The notes under the pieces were generated by a model. That model saw only the letters and a list, made by a program, of their open reading frames with translations. It ran no database searches and was not told where the DNA came from. Shown here piece after piece: positions 8,827 to 19,073 of a DNA stretch of 64,000 bases. The DNA is from Burkholderiales bacterium (GTDB lineage Bacteria > Pseudomonadota > Gammaproteobacteria > Burkholderiales > Burkholderiaceae_F): the NCBI GenBank assembly GCA_020248865.1, contig JADCGS010000006.1, positions 62,001 through 126,000 on the forward strand, in the 5' to 3' direction. Positions within the stretch are counted from its first letter, which is position 1; each line of letters begins with the position of its first letter. The position numbers and the translations under genes are program-made.

Positions 8827-11800
8827 CGTGGGCCGCCAGATACCGGCGGATCAGACCAAGCAACTCGTCTTCCTGGTAGGGCTTGCCGAGATACTCGTTG
8901 ACGCCGAGCTCGAAGGCCATACTGCGGTGTTTCTCGGCCGTGCGCGAGGTGATCATCAGGATCGGGATCGACCGGGTGGCCGCGCCCGAGCGCAGGTTGC
9001 GCGTGAGGTCGAAGCCGTCCATGCGCGGCATCTCGATGTCCACCAGCATGACGTCGGGCAGCCGGTCCTGCAGCTGCCGCAGCGCATCGACGCCGTCCTT
9101 GGCGAGCATCACGTCGTAGCCGTTGCGCTCGAGCAGGCGCTGGGTCACGCGGCGCACCGTCAGCGAATCGTCCACCACCATGACCACTGCCGGGCCGGCC
9201 GCAACCGGCGCGTCCAGGGCAGCAGCGCCTGCGCCGCCTGCCGCATCCGCCCCGGCAACCGGTAGCGCCGGCGGCAGCGACACCGGAACCGGCTCGGGAG
9301 CGCGCGCAATCAGCTGCACCGGATTGATGATCAGCACGATCTCGCCGTTACCGAGGATGGTGGCGCCGAGAATGCCCGCCAGCCGCGACACCTGCGCGCC
9401 GACGTTTTTCACCACCACCTCCTGGCTGGACGAGATGTCGTCCACTGCCACCGCCAGCCGGTCTTCGCCCGACCGCAGCAGTGCCACCGGCACCTGCTTG
9501 ACGTGATGCCGCACCGCCTCCTCCCCCAGCAGTTGCCCCAGAGGACGCAGCACCACCTGGCCCAACGGCGGCAAGTCGATGCTGCCCGCCGACAGGGCCG
9601 GCAGGATCACCGCCGGTCTCAGGCGCCGCACCTGTTCGACCATGCCGGCCGGGATCGCGTAGCGGCGCGTGCCCGCGGTGGCCAGCACGACCTGGGTCAC
9701 CGCCAGGGTGAGCGGCAGATAAAGAGTGAAGCGGGTCCCGCGGCCGCTCTCGCTTGCCACGGCGATGCGGCCGCCAAAGCTTGCAAGCTCGGCGCGCACC
9801 ACGTCCATGCCCACGCCGCGGCCCGCCAGCTCCGTCACCTCGGTGGCGGTCGAGAAGCCGGGCGCGAAGATGAGCTCCGTCAGGTCGCGGTCGGTAACCG
9901 CAGCGCCGGGGGCGATCAGCCCCTTCTCCTCGCCGCGACTGCGGATGCGCGGCAGATCCAGGCCCGCCCCATCGTCGCTGAAGACGACAATGATCTCGTT
10001 TCCTTCCTGCCGTACCTCGATCGTCACTTCGCCGGTATCCGCCTTGCCGGCTCGCTGGCGCTCCTCGGGCCGCTCGAGCCCGTGCACGATCGAGTTGCGC
10101 ACCAGATGTTCGAACGGAGCGGCCATCTTCTCGAGCACGCCACGGTCGACTTCGGTGGTGCCGCCGCGGATCTCGAGGTTGACCCGCTTGTCGATCTCCT
10201 TGGCAGTCTGCCGCGCCACCCGATACAGCCGCTCCGAGACGTTGGCAAAGGGCACCAGCCGCACTCGCATCAACTGCTGCTGCAGGTCGCGCGTCAGGCG
10301 TGACTGCGCCTGCAGATCGGTTTCCGCGCTGCCCAGACCCTTCAGCATGTTGCTCTGGACCATGGCGACGTCCTCAACCGACTCGGCCAGCATGCGAGTG
10401 AGCTCCTGCAGGCGTGTGTAACGGTCGAACTCCAGCGGGTCGAAGGCGGCGCTCTGGCGGCTCAACTGGTCGGCGCGCGCTGCGATCTGTGCGTCGGCCT
10501 GGATCTCCACCTCGCGCAACTGCGTGCGCAATCGCGAGATGTTCTCCGTCAGGTCCGTGAGCGCGCCTTTCAGCGTGCCCAATTCATTGTCGAGCTTGGC
10601 GCGCGCGATCGACACCTCGCCGGCCTGGTCGACCAGCTTGTCCAGCACGTCGGAGCGCACGCGGATCACGCTGGCGGGCTGGGCCGCGGCCGGGCGCTCG
10701 GCCGGCTTGACCGGCGCGTCTTCGCGGAGCGCCTCGCGCGGCTGGTCGCGCGCGGTCTCGCGCATGGCAGTCAAGTCGATCACCGGCGCCAGCGGGGGTG
10801 GCTCGCTCAGTGCTTCGTCCGGCGCAGCCCGCTCGGCGAACGCTGGCGGTGCCGCCACGGCGGTGCCCGTCTGCGGGCTCTGCAGAACGTCGAACAGCGC
10901 CAGCGCCTGGTCGTACTGGCTCTGCAGGTCTTCGACGATGACGGTCGGAACGCTGACCAACTGCATCGCTGACTCGATCCGCGTCTCCATGTCGTGCACC
11001 AACTCGCCCAGCCGCATGGCACCGGCCATGCGCGCACTACCCTTGACGGTGTGCAGTTGGCGCATCAGCTCGCGCGCGACCTCTCGATCGTTAGGGTTGG
11101 ACGACAGTTCGCGTAATCGGCCGCTGATGGCGGGCATCAGGTCGTGCGCCTCAGCGGTGAAGATCTCAAGCAGGTCCGGGTCGATCTCGTCGCGTACGCC
11201 GCTGTCGGGCTCGCCGCTGCCTTCGGCCTGGCCTGGGCGGTCTTCTGCGCCGCCGAGGGTCGACCCCGATTGGTGGCCTGGCACAGCCGCCAGCGGGTTT
11301 CGCAAGGCGGCGTCGGGTGTCAGGGCTGGCGGAGTGTCGCCCGCTGCCGCAGGGGTGACAGCGGCGGACGCAGGCGCGCTGTCCGGTTCGGTGGCGACCA
11401 GGTACTCATCGATCCCGAGTTGGAAACTCTGCGGCAGGGGCTGCGGGTCGCCGATTACCGCGATGGCCGGGGCGGCAGCGTCCAGCTCGAGGTCGGGCTG
11501 CGGCCCGGGGCTGGCGCGCGACGCGTCGGCGCCCGCTTCCGGCATGCCTTCGACGGCCAGCCTGGCCGACACCGGGGGCGACTCGTCATCGTAGAGCGGG
11601 ATAATCGAGCTCGGCCCTTCGATGGCGCTGCGTTCCAGGATCTGGTCGAGCAGGGTCCGCACCGCCGCTGACTGTACCGGTGCCGGGTTGGGAAAGACGC
11701 CGGCGGCAAACTGGTGCAGCATGCCGCGCAGTTTCTCGATCACCGACTCCAGCGTGTCGAATTGCGCTGGAGTCAGCGTCGGGCCATCGCTACGGGCGAA

Positions 11801-14800
11801 CGCGTTGCGAATCAGCGCGTGCAGCAGATCATCCAGTGGGTCGGCGATCTCGTACACCGGCTCCAAACCGACCGTGCCCGAGATGCCGGCCAGCGAGTGG
11901 GCGCGTCGCAGCGTGCCGGGCAGCACGCTGCGCGCGGGCTCGAAGCGCCATTCGGCGATGTCCTGTGCCAGTACGCGGATGCACTCGTCCGCTTCATTCA
12001 GGAATACCGAGTACAGGCCGTGGCTGATCTCCAGCGGACCGATTCGGCGAGTCTCCTCGCCGTTGCCGCGCGCCGGCTCATTGACCGGCAGGTTAATCAC
12101 CTGCGCGCTGGGCTGCTCGTTCGACGGCGCCTCGCCGGCGGTAGCCGCTTCGCCAAAGCCGACGAATTGCAGGGGATCGCCCACCTCGACGCTTGTCGCG
12201 CCGGCTTCGCTGGTGCCGAAGTCATCGGGTGCGGCCGAGGCTTCAGGCGCCTCAACCGCCGGGTCTTCAGTGCTGGCGCGGCGGGACTGCGGCAGCTCGG
12301 CGGGCGCAGCTTCAGCCGAACTGCCCGCCGCCTTTGGGCTCGCTTCCAGTCCCGGCGGCATTTCGGGCAGGGCGCCTTCGTACGCGAAAACGCCGCCCTC
12401 ACGCACGCGTTGCGCCGCCTGCACCAGCGGCACAATCGGCAGCTCGGCCGCTCTGCCCTGCGCGATACCCGAGATCCAGCCTCGCATCAGCGCGGAGGCC
12501 GCCGCCCCAAGACGGATCAGGTCGTCACTGGCCGGTCGCTCCTGGGCCAGCCACAGGTTGAAGCACTGCTCGACCGCCCAGGCGCAATCGCCGAACTGCT
12601 TCTGCCCAATCATGCGACTGGAGCCCTTGAGCGTATGGAAGGCGCGCCGAACTGTGGTCAGCGTGGACTGGTCGCCCGGCGCCTTGCGTAACGCGAGTAA
12701 CTGCTCGTCTATACCGTCGAGATGTTCGTTGGCCTCCTCGACGAAGATCTGTGTCAGCTCCTGGTCGGCCGCCGCCTGCGTTGTCGGCAGCGGCGCGGTC
12801 AGTTGCACGGCCGGCTGCTCGCGCGGCTTGAACAGCCGGGCCAACTCGCCAGCCACCAAGGCGCTGCGCTCATCGCGCAGGCGCGCGAGCAAAGGCTGCG
12901 CGGCGGCGATGCGCGCCTTCAGTGCCGCATCGTCGAGCAGGTCAGCTTCGCCCGTGAGTGCCTGCAGCAGTCGCTCGAACGACAGCAGCGCTGCGTTATC
13001 CAGCGGCGCCGCGGCCAGCCGCTGCGCGTCGCGCTGCGCGTCGCGCAGGTGTTGCTCGACCGACCCCTCCACGGCCTCGCCGCGCTCGCGCCTGGGCTCG
13101 GCTCCGTCGGAGCGTAGGTCGAGGGTGCGCGGCGGCGTGAGGAACTCGTCCACCGGCGACAGCAATTCCTCCGCCGCGGCCCCCGTGCTCTGAGCCAGGT
13201 CAGCGGAGAACACCCCGGTCGAGGGGTCGTAGCGGAACATGCTGCGCGCCCGGTCGCCGTCCTGCGCCAGGCTCTCGACGAAAAAGCCCACCGCCCCGAG
13301 ATTTTGCGCGATGCGCGCGAACTCCTCAGGCAGGCCGGGCGTCGCCGGGTCGGCAAAGCGGCGCACGCTGCCCTGCACGTTGCGCAGCGCAGCCACCGGA
13401 TCCTCAAAGCCGAGCATCGACAGCACGCCGCAGACCTGGTCGAACATGGCCTCGGTGTGCACCAACTCCTTGCGCTCGGCGGGGTTGCGGAAGAAGCGAT
13501 CGAGCCGCTGCTCGATCTCGCGCAGTGCGGCCTGGGTCTCGCCGACGACGTTGGCCATGGTCAGCCGGTCCTGCGCACGGCGCGCCAGCTCGCTGATCCA
13601 TGACCCACTGTCGGGCAGCGACTGGCCCTGCACCACGGCGGCCAGCCGCTGCGCCAGTTGCTGCGCGTGGTCGGCAAAGTCGGGGTCGGCCTGTGGTAGC
13701 TCATCGACGCCCTGCTCGACGAACAGCAACGCCGCGGCAACTTCCAGGCCGAGCTTCTCGCGTACTTCCGGCGCGAGGTCAGCGAAGTTGCGCGTGGCCA
13801 CGCCGACGTTACGCAGAACGCTGCCGATGGCGGCGGCGTCGAGGCGGCTGGCCGCTTCGATGCAGCGCGTGAGCTGCTGCGCGAAGCGCGCCATCTCGGC
13901 CGCGCCGCCGACGATCTGCCCCCAGCACTGCTTGGCGAGCGCCACGCCGTCCCTGAGCTGGCGCAGCGCGTCGGCATCGATCGCCGTGAGCGTCGGACGC
14001 TCGAAGTCAGGCGCGATCAATGCCTCCAGTCCGTAAAGCCGCTTGACCTCGGTCACGCGCGGCAGGCTACTGCCGCTTAGGCCGACGTAAAACAGGACGT
14101 CCGTCATGAGGCGCTCGGCCACCGCGCCGCCGCCGTCGATCAGTCGGCGCAACTGCAGATTCAGTCGCGCCAGCACTCGCTTCAGATCGATGTCCACCGG
14201 CATCTGGCCGGCGGCTAGTGCATCAAGCAGGCCGCGCGCGACCCACCAGAAGCTGCGTGCCAAACCGCGCTGGGGCAGGTGTTCGAGCTCGGCGACGGCA
14301 TCGCGCATGGTCTGCCGCGCCTGCGGATCGTCGGTGTTGCGAAGAAAGCCCAGCAGGCCCTCCTCGAAGAGCACGCGTCGCATGCGCAGCTGGTTGGCGG
14401 TCAGTGGCTTGACCTCGATTTGGTGGAACGCCGGCCGGCGCGAAAGATCCGGGAAGACGAGGTCAGCCGGGTGGATACGCGCGGCGCGACTGAGCGCTAG
14501 TACGTCGCGGTAGTAGGGATAAAGGAGGATCGGCTGGTTGGGTCGGCCCGATAGCAGGCCACCGAGGTAGTTCAGTATGGCTGCGACCGCGGTCTCCACG
14601 GTGCGAACCGCACTCGGTCCGCACTCCTTGGGCTCTCTGTCCCAGCGGTGCAGCAGCTGCTCGATCGACTCGGTGACCAGCGCGACGCCCCGCAGGTCCA
14701 GCAGCTGCAGGGCGCCGTGCGCCTGGTGCACCTGGTTGCGCGCGTTGCGTAAAGGCTCGGCGTCCTGCTTGTTCGCAAGGAAAGCCTTGACGCTCTCGAC

Positions 14801-14902
14801 CGCCTGCCCGAGCGAGCCGCGGATCTCGTCGATCACCCACGCCAGCGGCGCGATGTCCTGGGCTGCGCCCATCAGTGCGTTGGGATTCTGCGATTCAGAC
14901 AT
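8819..14902 (-). CDS. pilL: PilL/ChpA-type hybrid chemotaxis histidine kinase for type IV pili
   Basis: A 2027-residue CheA-family kinase. Three clear Hpt sites are seen: His756 in HTLKGSSRM, His1002 in HSLAGISG and His1284 in HTVKGSARM; a degenerate Hpt-like helix (QVHQAHGALQLLDL) lies near residue 60. Then come a coiled dimerisation region (about 1430-1560), the HATPase with LVRNSIVHGLERPEE near 1600 and DDGAGLDLPRI, a CheW-like domain about 1730-1860, and a C-terminal receiver with phospho-acceptor Asp1955 in VDIEMPRMDGFD. The family controls pilus extension, retraction and often cAMP. It is the last gene of the pil cluster, after a 257-base gap downstream of pilJ. No pilK or chpB/chpC-like gene was found around it. 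Confidence 0.95.
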   Translation of the reverse strand: MSESQNPNALMGAAQDIAPLAWVIDEIRGSLGQAVESVKAFLANKQDAEPLRNARNQVHQAHGALQLLDLRGVALVTESIEQLLHRWDREPKECGPSAVRTVETAVAAILNYLGGLLSGRPNQPILLYPYYRDVLALSRAARIHPADLVFPDLSRRPAFHQIEVKPLTANQLRMRRVLFEEGLLGFLRNTDDPQARQTMRDAVAELEHLPQRGLARSFWWVARGLLDALAAGQMPVDIDLKRVLARLNLQLRRLIDGGGAVAERLMTDVLFYVGLSGSSLPRVTEVKRLYGLEALIAPDFERPTLTAIDADALRQLRDGVALAKQCWGQIVGGAAEMARFAQQLTRCIEAASRLDAAAIGSVLRNVGVATRNFADLAPEVREKLGLEVAAALLFVEQGVDELPQADPDFADHAQQLAQRLAAVVQGQSLPDSGSWISELARRAQDRLTMANVVGETQAALREIEQRLDRFFRNPAERKELVHTEAMFDQVCGVLSMLGFEDPVAALRNVQGSVRRFADPATPGLPEEFARIAQNLGAVGFFVESLAQDGDRARSMFRYDPSTGVFSADLAQSTGAAAEELLSPVDEFLTPPRTLDLRSDGAEPRRERGEAVEGSVEQHLRDAQRDAQRLAAAPLDNAALLSFERLLQALTGEADLLDDAALKARIAAAQPLLARLRDERSALVAGELARLFKPREQPAVQLTAPLPTTQAAADQELTQIFVEEANEHLDGIDEQLLALRKAPGDQSTLTTVRRAFHTLKGSSRMIGQKQFGDCAWAVEQCFNLWLAQERPASDDLIRLGAAASALMRGWISGIAQGRAAELPIVPLVQAAQRVREGGVFAYEGALPEMPPGLEASPKAAGSSAEAAPAELPQSRRASTEDPAVEAPEASAAPDDFGTSEAGATSVEVGDPLQFVGFGEAATAGEAPSNEQPSAQVINLPVNEPARGNGEETRRIGPLEISHGLYSVFLNEADECIRVLAQDIAEWRFEPARSVLPGTLRRAHSLAGISGTVGLEPVYEIADPLDDLLHALIRNAFARSDGPTLTPAQFDTLESVIEKLRGMLHQFAAGVFPNPAPVQSAAVRTLLDQILERSAIEGPSSIIPLYDDESPPVSARLAVEGMPEAGADASRASPGPQPDLELDAAAPAIAVIGDPQPLPQSFQLGIDEYLVATEPDSAPASAAVTPAAAGDTPPALTPDAALRNPLAAVPGHQSGSTLGGAEDRPGQAEGSGEPDSGVRDEIDPDLLEIFTAEAHDLMPAISGRLRELSSNPNDREVARELMRQLHTVKGSARMAGAMRLGELVHDMETRIESAMQLVSVPTVIVEDLQSQYDQALALFDVLQSPQTGTAVAAPPAFAERAAPDEALSEPPPLAPVIDLTAMRETARDQPREALREDAPVKPAERPAAAQPASVIRVRSDVLDKLVDQAGEVSIARAKLDNELGTLKGALTDLTENISRLRTQLREVEIQADAQIAARADQLSRQSAAFDPLEFDRYTRLQELTRMLAESVEDVAMVQSNMLKGLGSAETDLQAQSRLTRDLQQQLMRVRLVPFANVSERLYRVARQTAKEIDKRVNLEIRGGTTEVDRGVLEKMAAPFEHLVRNSIVHGLERPEERQRAGKADTGEVTIEVRQEGNEIIVVFSDDGAGLDLPRIRSRGEEKGLIAPGAAVTDRDLTELIFAPGFSTATEVTELAGRGVGMDVVRAELASFGGRIAVASESGRGTRFTLYLPLTLAVTQVVLATAGTRRYAIPAGMVEQVRRLRPAVILPALSAGSIDLPPLGQVVLRPLGQLLGEEAVRHHVKQVPVALLRSGEDRLAVAVDDISSSQEVVVKNVGAQVSRLAGILGATILGNGEIVLIINPVQLIARAPEPVPVSLPPALPVAGADAAGGAGAAALDAPVAAGPAVVMVVDDSLTVRRVTQRLLERNGYDVMLAKDGVDALRQLQDRLPDVMLVDIEMPRMDGFDLTRNLRSGAATRSIPILMITSRTAEKHRSMAFELGVNEYLGKPYQEDELLGLIRRYLAAHVS

Positions 14903-15159
14903 CGTTTCTAGTCCTGTCGTCGCTGGCTGCGGGCTCGGCGCGGGGCAGGTCGGTACCCACTGTGCATGCGCTGCGCCTTGCGCAATGATCGATTAACTGC
15001 CGTATCGGCCCACTATTCGTCACGCGCTTAGCGCGCAGCTCCCTGGCTTGGCATAGGCCAGCGCTTTCGGCTGCTCCATCGCACGGGCCTCCGACCACTC
15101 CTTAATGCGTGCCGCCGCGCAGACGCACCCAATCTCGTGAGTGCGCTACACGCGAGGCG

Positions 15160-17478
15160 CTAACCCACCCGGAACCGTGCGACTGACGCCTTGAGCTCGC
15201 GCGCCAGCGTTGCGAGCTGGCCGATCGACTGTGCTGCCTGCCGGGTGCCTTGCGAGGTCTGGTCGGTCACCGCCAGGATGCGCTCCATCGACTGCGCCAC
15301 CCCGCCGGCGCTTTGGGCCTGCTCGTTGGTGTTACCGGCAATCCGTTCGATCAGTTCGGACAGCTGGCGCGAGACGCGGCCGATATCGGCCAGGGCGGTA
15401 CCGGCCGCATCGGACAGCTTGGTCCCCTCCACCACGCCCTGCGTGCTCTTCTCCATGGCCGCCACCGCGTCCTGCGTGTCGGTCTGAATGGTGCGCACCA
15501 GCGCGCCGATCTGCTTCGCAGCCTCGGCGGAGCGGTCGGCAAGACGCTGCACCTCCTCGGCCACCACCGAGAAGCCGCGGCCCGCCTCGCCGGCGCTCGC
15601 AGCCTGGATCGCCGCGTTCAAGGCCAGCACGTTCGTCTGCTCGGTAATGTCCGTGATCAGCTCCACGATCTCGCCGATCTCCTGCGACGACTCGCCCAGC
15701 CGCTTGATCCGCTTTGCGGTTTCCTGGATCTGCTCGCGGATCTCGTTCATGCCTGCGATCTGGTTGTACACCGCGCGCTGACCCCTCTCGGCAGCTTCCA
15801 GCGAGGCGCGCGCCACCTTGGCGGACTCGCCGGCACTCTTCGACACCTCGTTGATCTGGCTCGCCATCTTCAGCACCTTGTCGCCCGTGTCCTTGATTTC
15901 GCGCGACTGCTGTTCGGAGGCGGTCAGCAGTCGGGTGGCGATGTCGCGGGCCGCAGTTGACGCAGTGGACACCTGCTCGGCGGTGTTGTTGATGCGGCCC
16001 ACCAGGCCGCGCAGCTCTTCCACCGTGTAGTTCACCGAGTCTGCGATGGCGCCGGTGATGTCTTCGGTCACGGTAGCCTGTACGGTCAGGTTGCCGTCGG
16101 CGACCTCCTGCAGTTCGTTCATCAGGCGCAAGATCGCCGCCTGGTTCAGCTCGTTGGTGCGATTGGCGTCCTCTTCGAGTCGCTGAGCCTCGGCGCGCTG
16201 CTGCTCGGCTTCGTTGGCACGCTTGCGGGTGTCTTCCAACAGCACCTTCACGACGCCGGCGGCGGCGACCAGCACGCCGAGGCCGAAGATCCCCATGATC
16301 CAGAAGTTGAGGACCCGCAGGCGCTGGTCCTTCTTGAACGACGCTTGCGTGTCGGTGAAGGCCTGGCGCAGCGCTTCGGTGTCGCGCAGGATCGCCACCT
16401 CGGCGTCCTTCGCCTGCACGATCGCCTGCAGATTGGACAGGCCGCCGGCGATCGACGCCTGGAACTCGTCGTAGATCTTGGAAAGCTCCTGCAACCGACT
16501 GCGAGTGCCGACATCGCCGGCGGGCGCGATGCGCAGCGCCGGAGAGCCTTGCAGCAGCGCCAGGGTCAGGTCGCGGAAGAGATTGATGTCGCGCCCGAGC
16601 GTCAGGCCGATCTCGGCGTTCGCAGTCTCGCCGCTGATCAGCGCGTTGGCCGAGCGGCCCAGGCGCTGGGTCAGCATCACGAGCTGGTTGCTGGCGGCGA
16701 TCTCGCTCGCCGGGGCGCTCTGCTGCAGCTTGAGCGCCGCGATCTCCTCAGTCAGCAGCAACAGGCGGGGGCTCACTTCGTTGATCTTGCGAATCACGTC
16801 GCCGAAGGCGGCGAGCTCCTTTTGCTGTTGCAGGATCACCGAGGCGGCTTGCTGCGAGACACGCCAGCGCTCGCCCAGTTTGCTCAGCTGCTCCTGGCGC
16901 TCGGATGGCGCGGGCGCCAGACCGCGCGTGCGGTCGCCATTGGCCAGCGCGTCGAGGTTGGCGTCGATCCGGTCGCGGCTGTCGCTAAGGGTGGCGAACG
17001 CCTGTCGGTTGCCAGCTACGGCATAGGGCGCGGCGCGCGCCAGGCGCTGTGTGTGCATGAGCGCATCGCCAGTGATCTCGACCTGCAGCGTTCCGCTCGT
17101 CGACTGGCGCAGATCGAGGGCGAGCACGCCAGCCACGACGACGGCAAACAGGCCCATCAGGATCAGCAGCACCTGCACCTGCAGATTAACCGGACGGTCG
17201 CCAATCAGCGGCAGCTTCCATGCCAGGAAGCGCTCGATCAGGTCGACGGTGCGGCGGCCGCGCGACTCGCCGCGGCGGACGTGCACCGTCTCGCGGCGCG
17301 TGGCCGGCCGCCGAACGGCCGAGGGCGCAGGGACGTCGTCGACCGCAGCCAGCTCCGTGTAGCTGAAGGTGTTCGGATCGGCTGCGAGAGTCGCGGCCCG
17401 GTCGCCATCGCGGGCTCCGGACCCCCGGCCTGCCTTGCTGGCCTTCTTGCCCTTCTTGAAACCAAAGTCCAACGCCAT
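15160..17478 (-). CDS. pilJ: PilJ methyl-accepting chemoreceptor
   Basis: A 772-residue receptor that feeds the PilL kinase. Transmembrane helices are about 100-122 (VLLILMGLFAVVVAGVLAL) and about 395-418 (WIMGIFGLGVLVAAAGVVKV), enclosing a periplasmic helical sensor region of about 270 residues. The cytoplasmic tip carries ALNAAIQAASAGEAGRGFSV and VAEEVQRLADRSAEAAKQI, the conserved signalling hairpin. The N-terminus is an unusual basic cytoplasmic extension of about 95 residues before the first helix. Start chosen at the ATG preceded by GGAGGG; a GTG seven codons upstream is the alternative. It lies between pilI and pilL as in known pil-chp clusters. Confidence 0.93.
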   Translation of the reverse strand: MALDFGFKKGKKASKAGRGSGARDGDRAATLAADPNTFSYTELAAVDDVPAPSAVRRPATRRETVHVRRGESRGRRTVDLIERFLAWKLPLIGDRPVNLQVQVLLILMGLFAVVVAGVLALDLRQSTSGTLQVEITGDALMHTQRLARAAPYAVAGNRQAFATLSDSRDRIDANLDALANGDRTRGLAPAPSERQEQLSKLGERWRVSQQAASVILQQQKELAAFGDVIRKINEVSPRLLLLTEEIAALKLQQSAPASEIAASNQLVMLTQRLGRSANALISGETANAEIGLTLGRDINLFRDLTLALLQGSPALRIAPAGDVGTRSRLQELSKIYDEFQASIAGGLSNLQAIVQAKDAEVAILRDTEALRQAFTDTQASFKKDQRLRVLNFWIMGIFGLGVLVAAAGVVKVLLEDTRKRANEAEQQRAEAQRLEEDANRTNELNQAAILRLMNELQEVADGNLTVQATVTEDITGAIADSVNYTVEELRGLVGRINNTAEQVSTASTAARDIATRLLTASEQQSREIKDTGDKVLKMASQINEVSKSAGESAKVARASLEAAERGQRAVYNQIAGMNEIREQIQETAKRIKRLGESSQEIGEIVELITDITEQTNVLALNAAIQAASAGEAGRGFSVVAEEVQRLADRSAEAAKQIGALVRTIQTDTQDAVAAMEKSTQGVVEGTKLSDAAGTALADIGRVSRQLSELIERIAGNTNEQAQSAGGVAQSMERILAVTDQTSQGTRQAAQSIGQLATLARELKASVARFRVG

Positions 17479-17545
17479 GGTTTGCCCTCCAAATGCCACA
17501 CGGAACCCGGCCGCCGGACCGGATTCCTTAGGGCCGTGCCCGCCG

Positions 17546-18079
17546 TCAGGCCCCGATCATCGCAAAGCGCTCGCTGGTGACCAATCGCTCCAGACGGAGC
17601 TCCGTGAGTTGCGTGCCATCCATGTCGCGGTAGCGCAGCGACTCCCAGGGCGCTGACGCCTGGCCCCGGCCCAGCGGCTCGAGTTCATTGAGGTTGCGCA
17701 GACCAAAGGCGCGCGTGATCAGCAACGCTGCATTGACATTGAGCGCCTCACCGAAGACGAGCAACTGGGTTGCCTCGCCTGCCGCCGACGGCTCGCCGCC
17801 CATGAAGTGCATCAAATCGATGACACCGATCAGCCGGCCACGTACGTTGGCCAGGCCGCGGTACCAAGGCTGCGTCCACGGCACCGGCACGACTTTGGGC
17901 AGGGCCACGATCTCCGCCGCCAGATTCATGTCGAGCAGGTAGTGCCTTGGACCGATCTTAACGGCGAGCCGCAGCGGCTCCGACGACGTGCCGGACGCCG
18001 CCTTCAGACGCTCTGCCAACTGCGTGGAGAAGTCCCGCAGCTTGGCTCGAACCTGGCCCGTCCGCTTGCCCGCGTCCAT
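17546..18079 (-). CDS. pilI: PilI, CheW-like adaptor
   Basis: A 177-residue CheW-domain protein: LAVKIGPRHYLLDMNLAAEI, VPVPWTQPWYRGLANVRGRL, then IGVIDLMHFMGGEP, the core CheW pattern. It should couple the PilJ receptor to the PilL kinase. Position between pilH and pilJ matches PilI of Pseudomonas-type clusters. A 167-base gap containing a 22-base imperfect direct repeat separates it from pilH. Confidence 0.9.
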   Translation of the reverse strand: MDAGKRTGQVRAKLRDFSTQLAERLKAASGTSSEPLRLAVKIGPRHYLLDMNLAAEIVALPKVVPVPWTQPWYRGLANVRGRLIGVIDLMHFMGGEPSAAGEATQLLVFGEALNVNAALLITRAFGLRNLNELEPLGRGQASAPWESLRYRDMDGTQLTELRLERLVTSERFAMIGA

Positions 18080-18088
18080 GTCAATCGA

Positions 18089-18192
18089 GTCCGTCGGCCC
18101 TACGCCGCTGCGGCCGAACCACAGGGTGCAGCGAGCGAAGCGAGCAGCGCGGCGCTGACAGCCTGCTGGCGTCCGTCGGCTCGACGCCGCTG
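18089..18192. repeat. Imperfect 22-base direct repeat between pilI and pilH
   Basis: GTCCGTCGGC followed by a variable triplet and ACGCCGCTG occurs at 18089-18110 and again at 18171-18192; 20 of 22 positions match. The copies are 82 bases apart and both lie in the noncoding gap inside the pil operon. Confidence 0.6.
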
Positions 18193-18246
18193 ACGAAGTC
18201 CGCCCGGCAAGCCAGCGACGGGGTGGAGCGTGGCGGCCGTTTCATC

Positions 18247-18612
18247 CTAGCCCAGTGCGGCGATCTTCTCGAGGAGCTCTTCGGGCCTGACCGGCTTGGT
18301 CACGAAGTCGCGTGCCCCCTGACGCAGCGCCCAGATGCGGTCGGTCTGCTGATTCTTGCTGGTGCAGATGATGATCGGCACCGCCTGCGTAGCCGGATCC
18401 CTGGACAGCTGACGGGTCAGCTGAAAACCGTTTTGTCCAGGCATCACGACGTCGAGCAGGATGAGGTCGGGCACGCCGTTGCGCAGCTTGTCCACGGCGT
18501 CTTCGGCGTTCTCGGCCTGGGTGACGGCGAAGCCGTTCTTGGTCAGCAACTCGTTCAGGAAATAGCGCTCGGTGGGCGAGTCGTCAACGATGAGGACTTT
18601 CTTGATCGGCAT
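18247..18612 (-). CDS. pilH: PilH, CheY-like response regulator
   Basis: A 121-residue single receiver domain. DD at residues 10-11, phospho-acceptor Asp54 in LILLDVVMPGQNGFQ, Thr in IICTSK and Lys in FVTKPV are all present. The sequence VLIVDDSPTERYFLNELL and the WALRQGARDFVTKPV end match PilH rather than PilG. In the well-studied system PilH acts opposite to PilG on the retraction/extension motors. It is the second gene of the pil set. Confidence 0.92.
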   Translation of the reverse strand: MPIKKVLIVDDSPTERYFLNELLTKNGFAVTQAENAEDAVDKLRNGVPDLILLDVVMPGQNGFQLTRQLSRDPATQAVPIIICTSKNQQTDRIWALRQGARDFVTKPVRPEELLEKIAALG

Positions 18613-18639
18613 GGCACTCCCGGTTGCCTGATGGCGCGG

Positions 18640-19035
18640 CTAGCTGGCGTAGAACTGGCGCACGGCGGCCAGCAGGCTGTCCTTGGTAAACGGCTTGGTC
18701 AGGTACTCGCTCGAACCGACCATGCGCCCGCGCGCCCGGTCGAACAGGCCGTCCTTGGACGACAGCATGACCACCGGCGTCTTGGAAAACCGCGGGCTGC
18801 GCTTGATCAGCGCGCAGGTCTGGTACCCGTCGAGCCGCGGCATCAGGATGTCGCAGAAGATGATGCCCGGCTCGTGATCGTTGATCTTGGCCAGCGCCTC
18901 GAAACCGTCCTGGGCGAGGATCACCTGGCAGCCCGCCTGAGTCAAAAAGATTTCCGCACTGCGGCGGATGGTGTTGGAATCATCGATCACCATCACCTTG
19001 CGTCCGCGGATGTCCGAAAAATCCAGCCCAGCCAT
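18640..19035 (-). CDS. pilG: PilG, CheY-like response regulator
   Basis: A 131-residue receiver domain with KVMVIDDSNTIRRSAE, phospho-acceptor Asp62 in IIFCDILMPRLDGYQ, and VMLSSKDGLFDRARGRMVG followed by YLTKPFTKDSLL, a signature stretch of PilG. PilG in Pseudomonas promotes pilus extension and cAMP signalling. It lies 27 bases before pilH and 38 bases after the rubredoxin gene. Confidence 0.93.
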   Translation of the reverse strand: MAGLDFSDIRGRKVMVIDDSNTIRRSAEIFLTQAGCQVILAQDGFEALAKINDHEPGIIFCDILMPRLDGYQTCALIKRSPRFSKTPVVMLSSKDGLFDRARGRMVGSSEYLTKPFTKDSLLAAVRQFYAS

Positions 19036-19073
19036 TCAACTCATCTCCGAAGCCGACTCCGGTCTGCCGCGGC

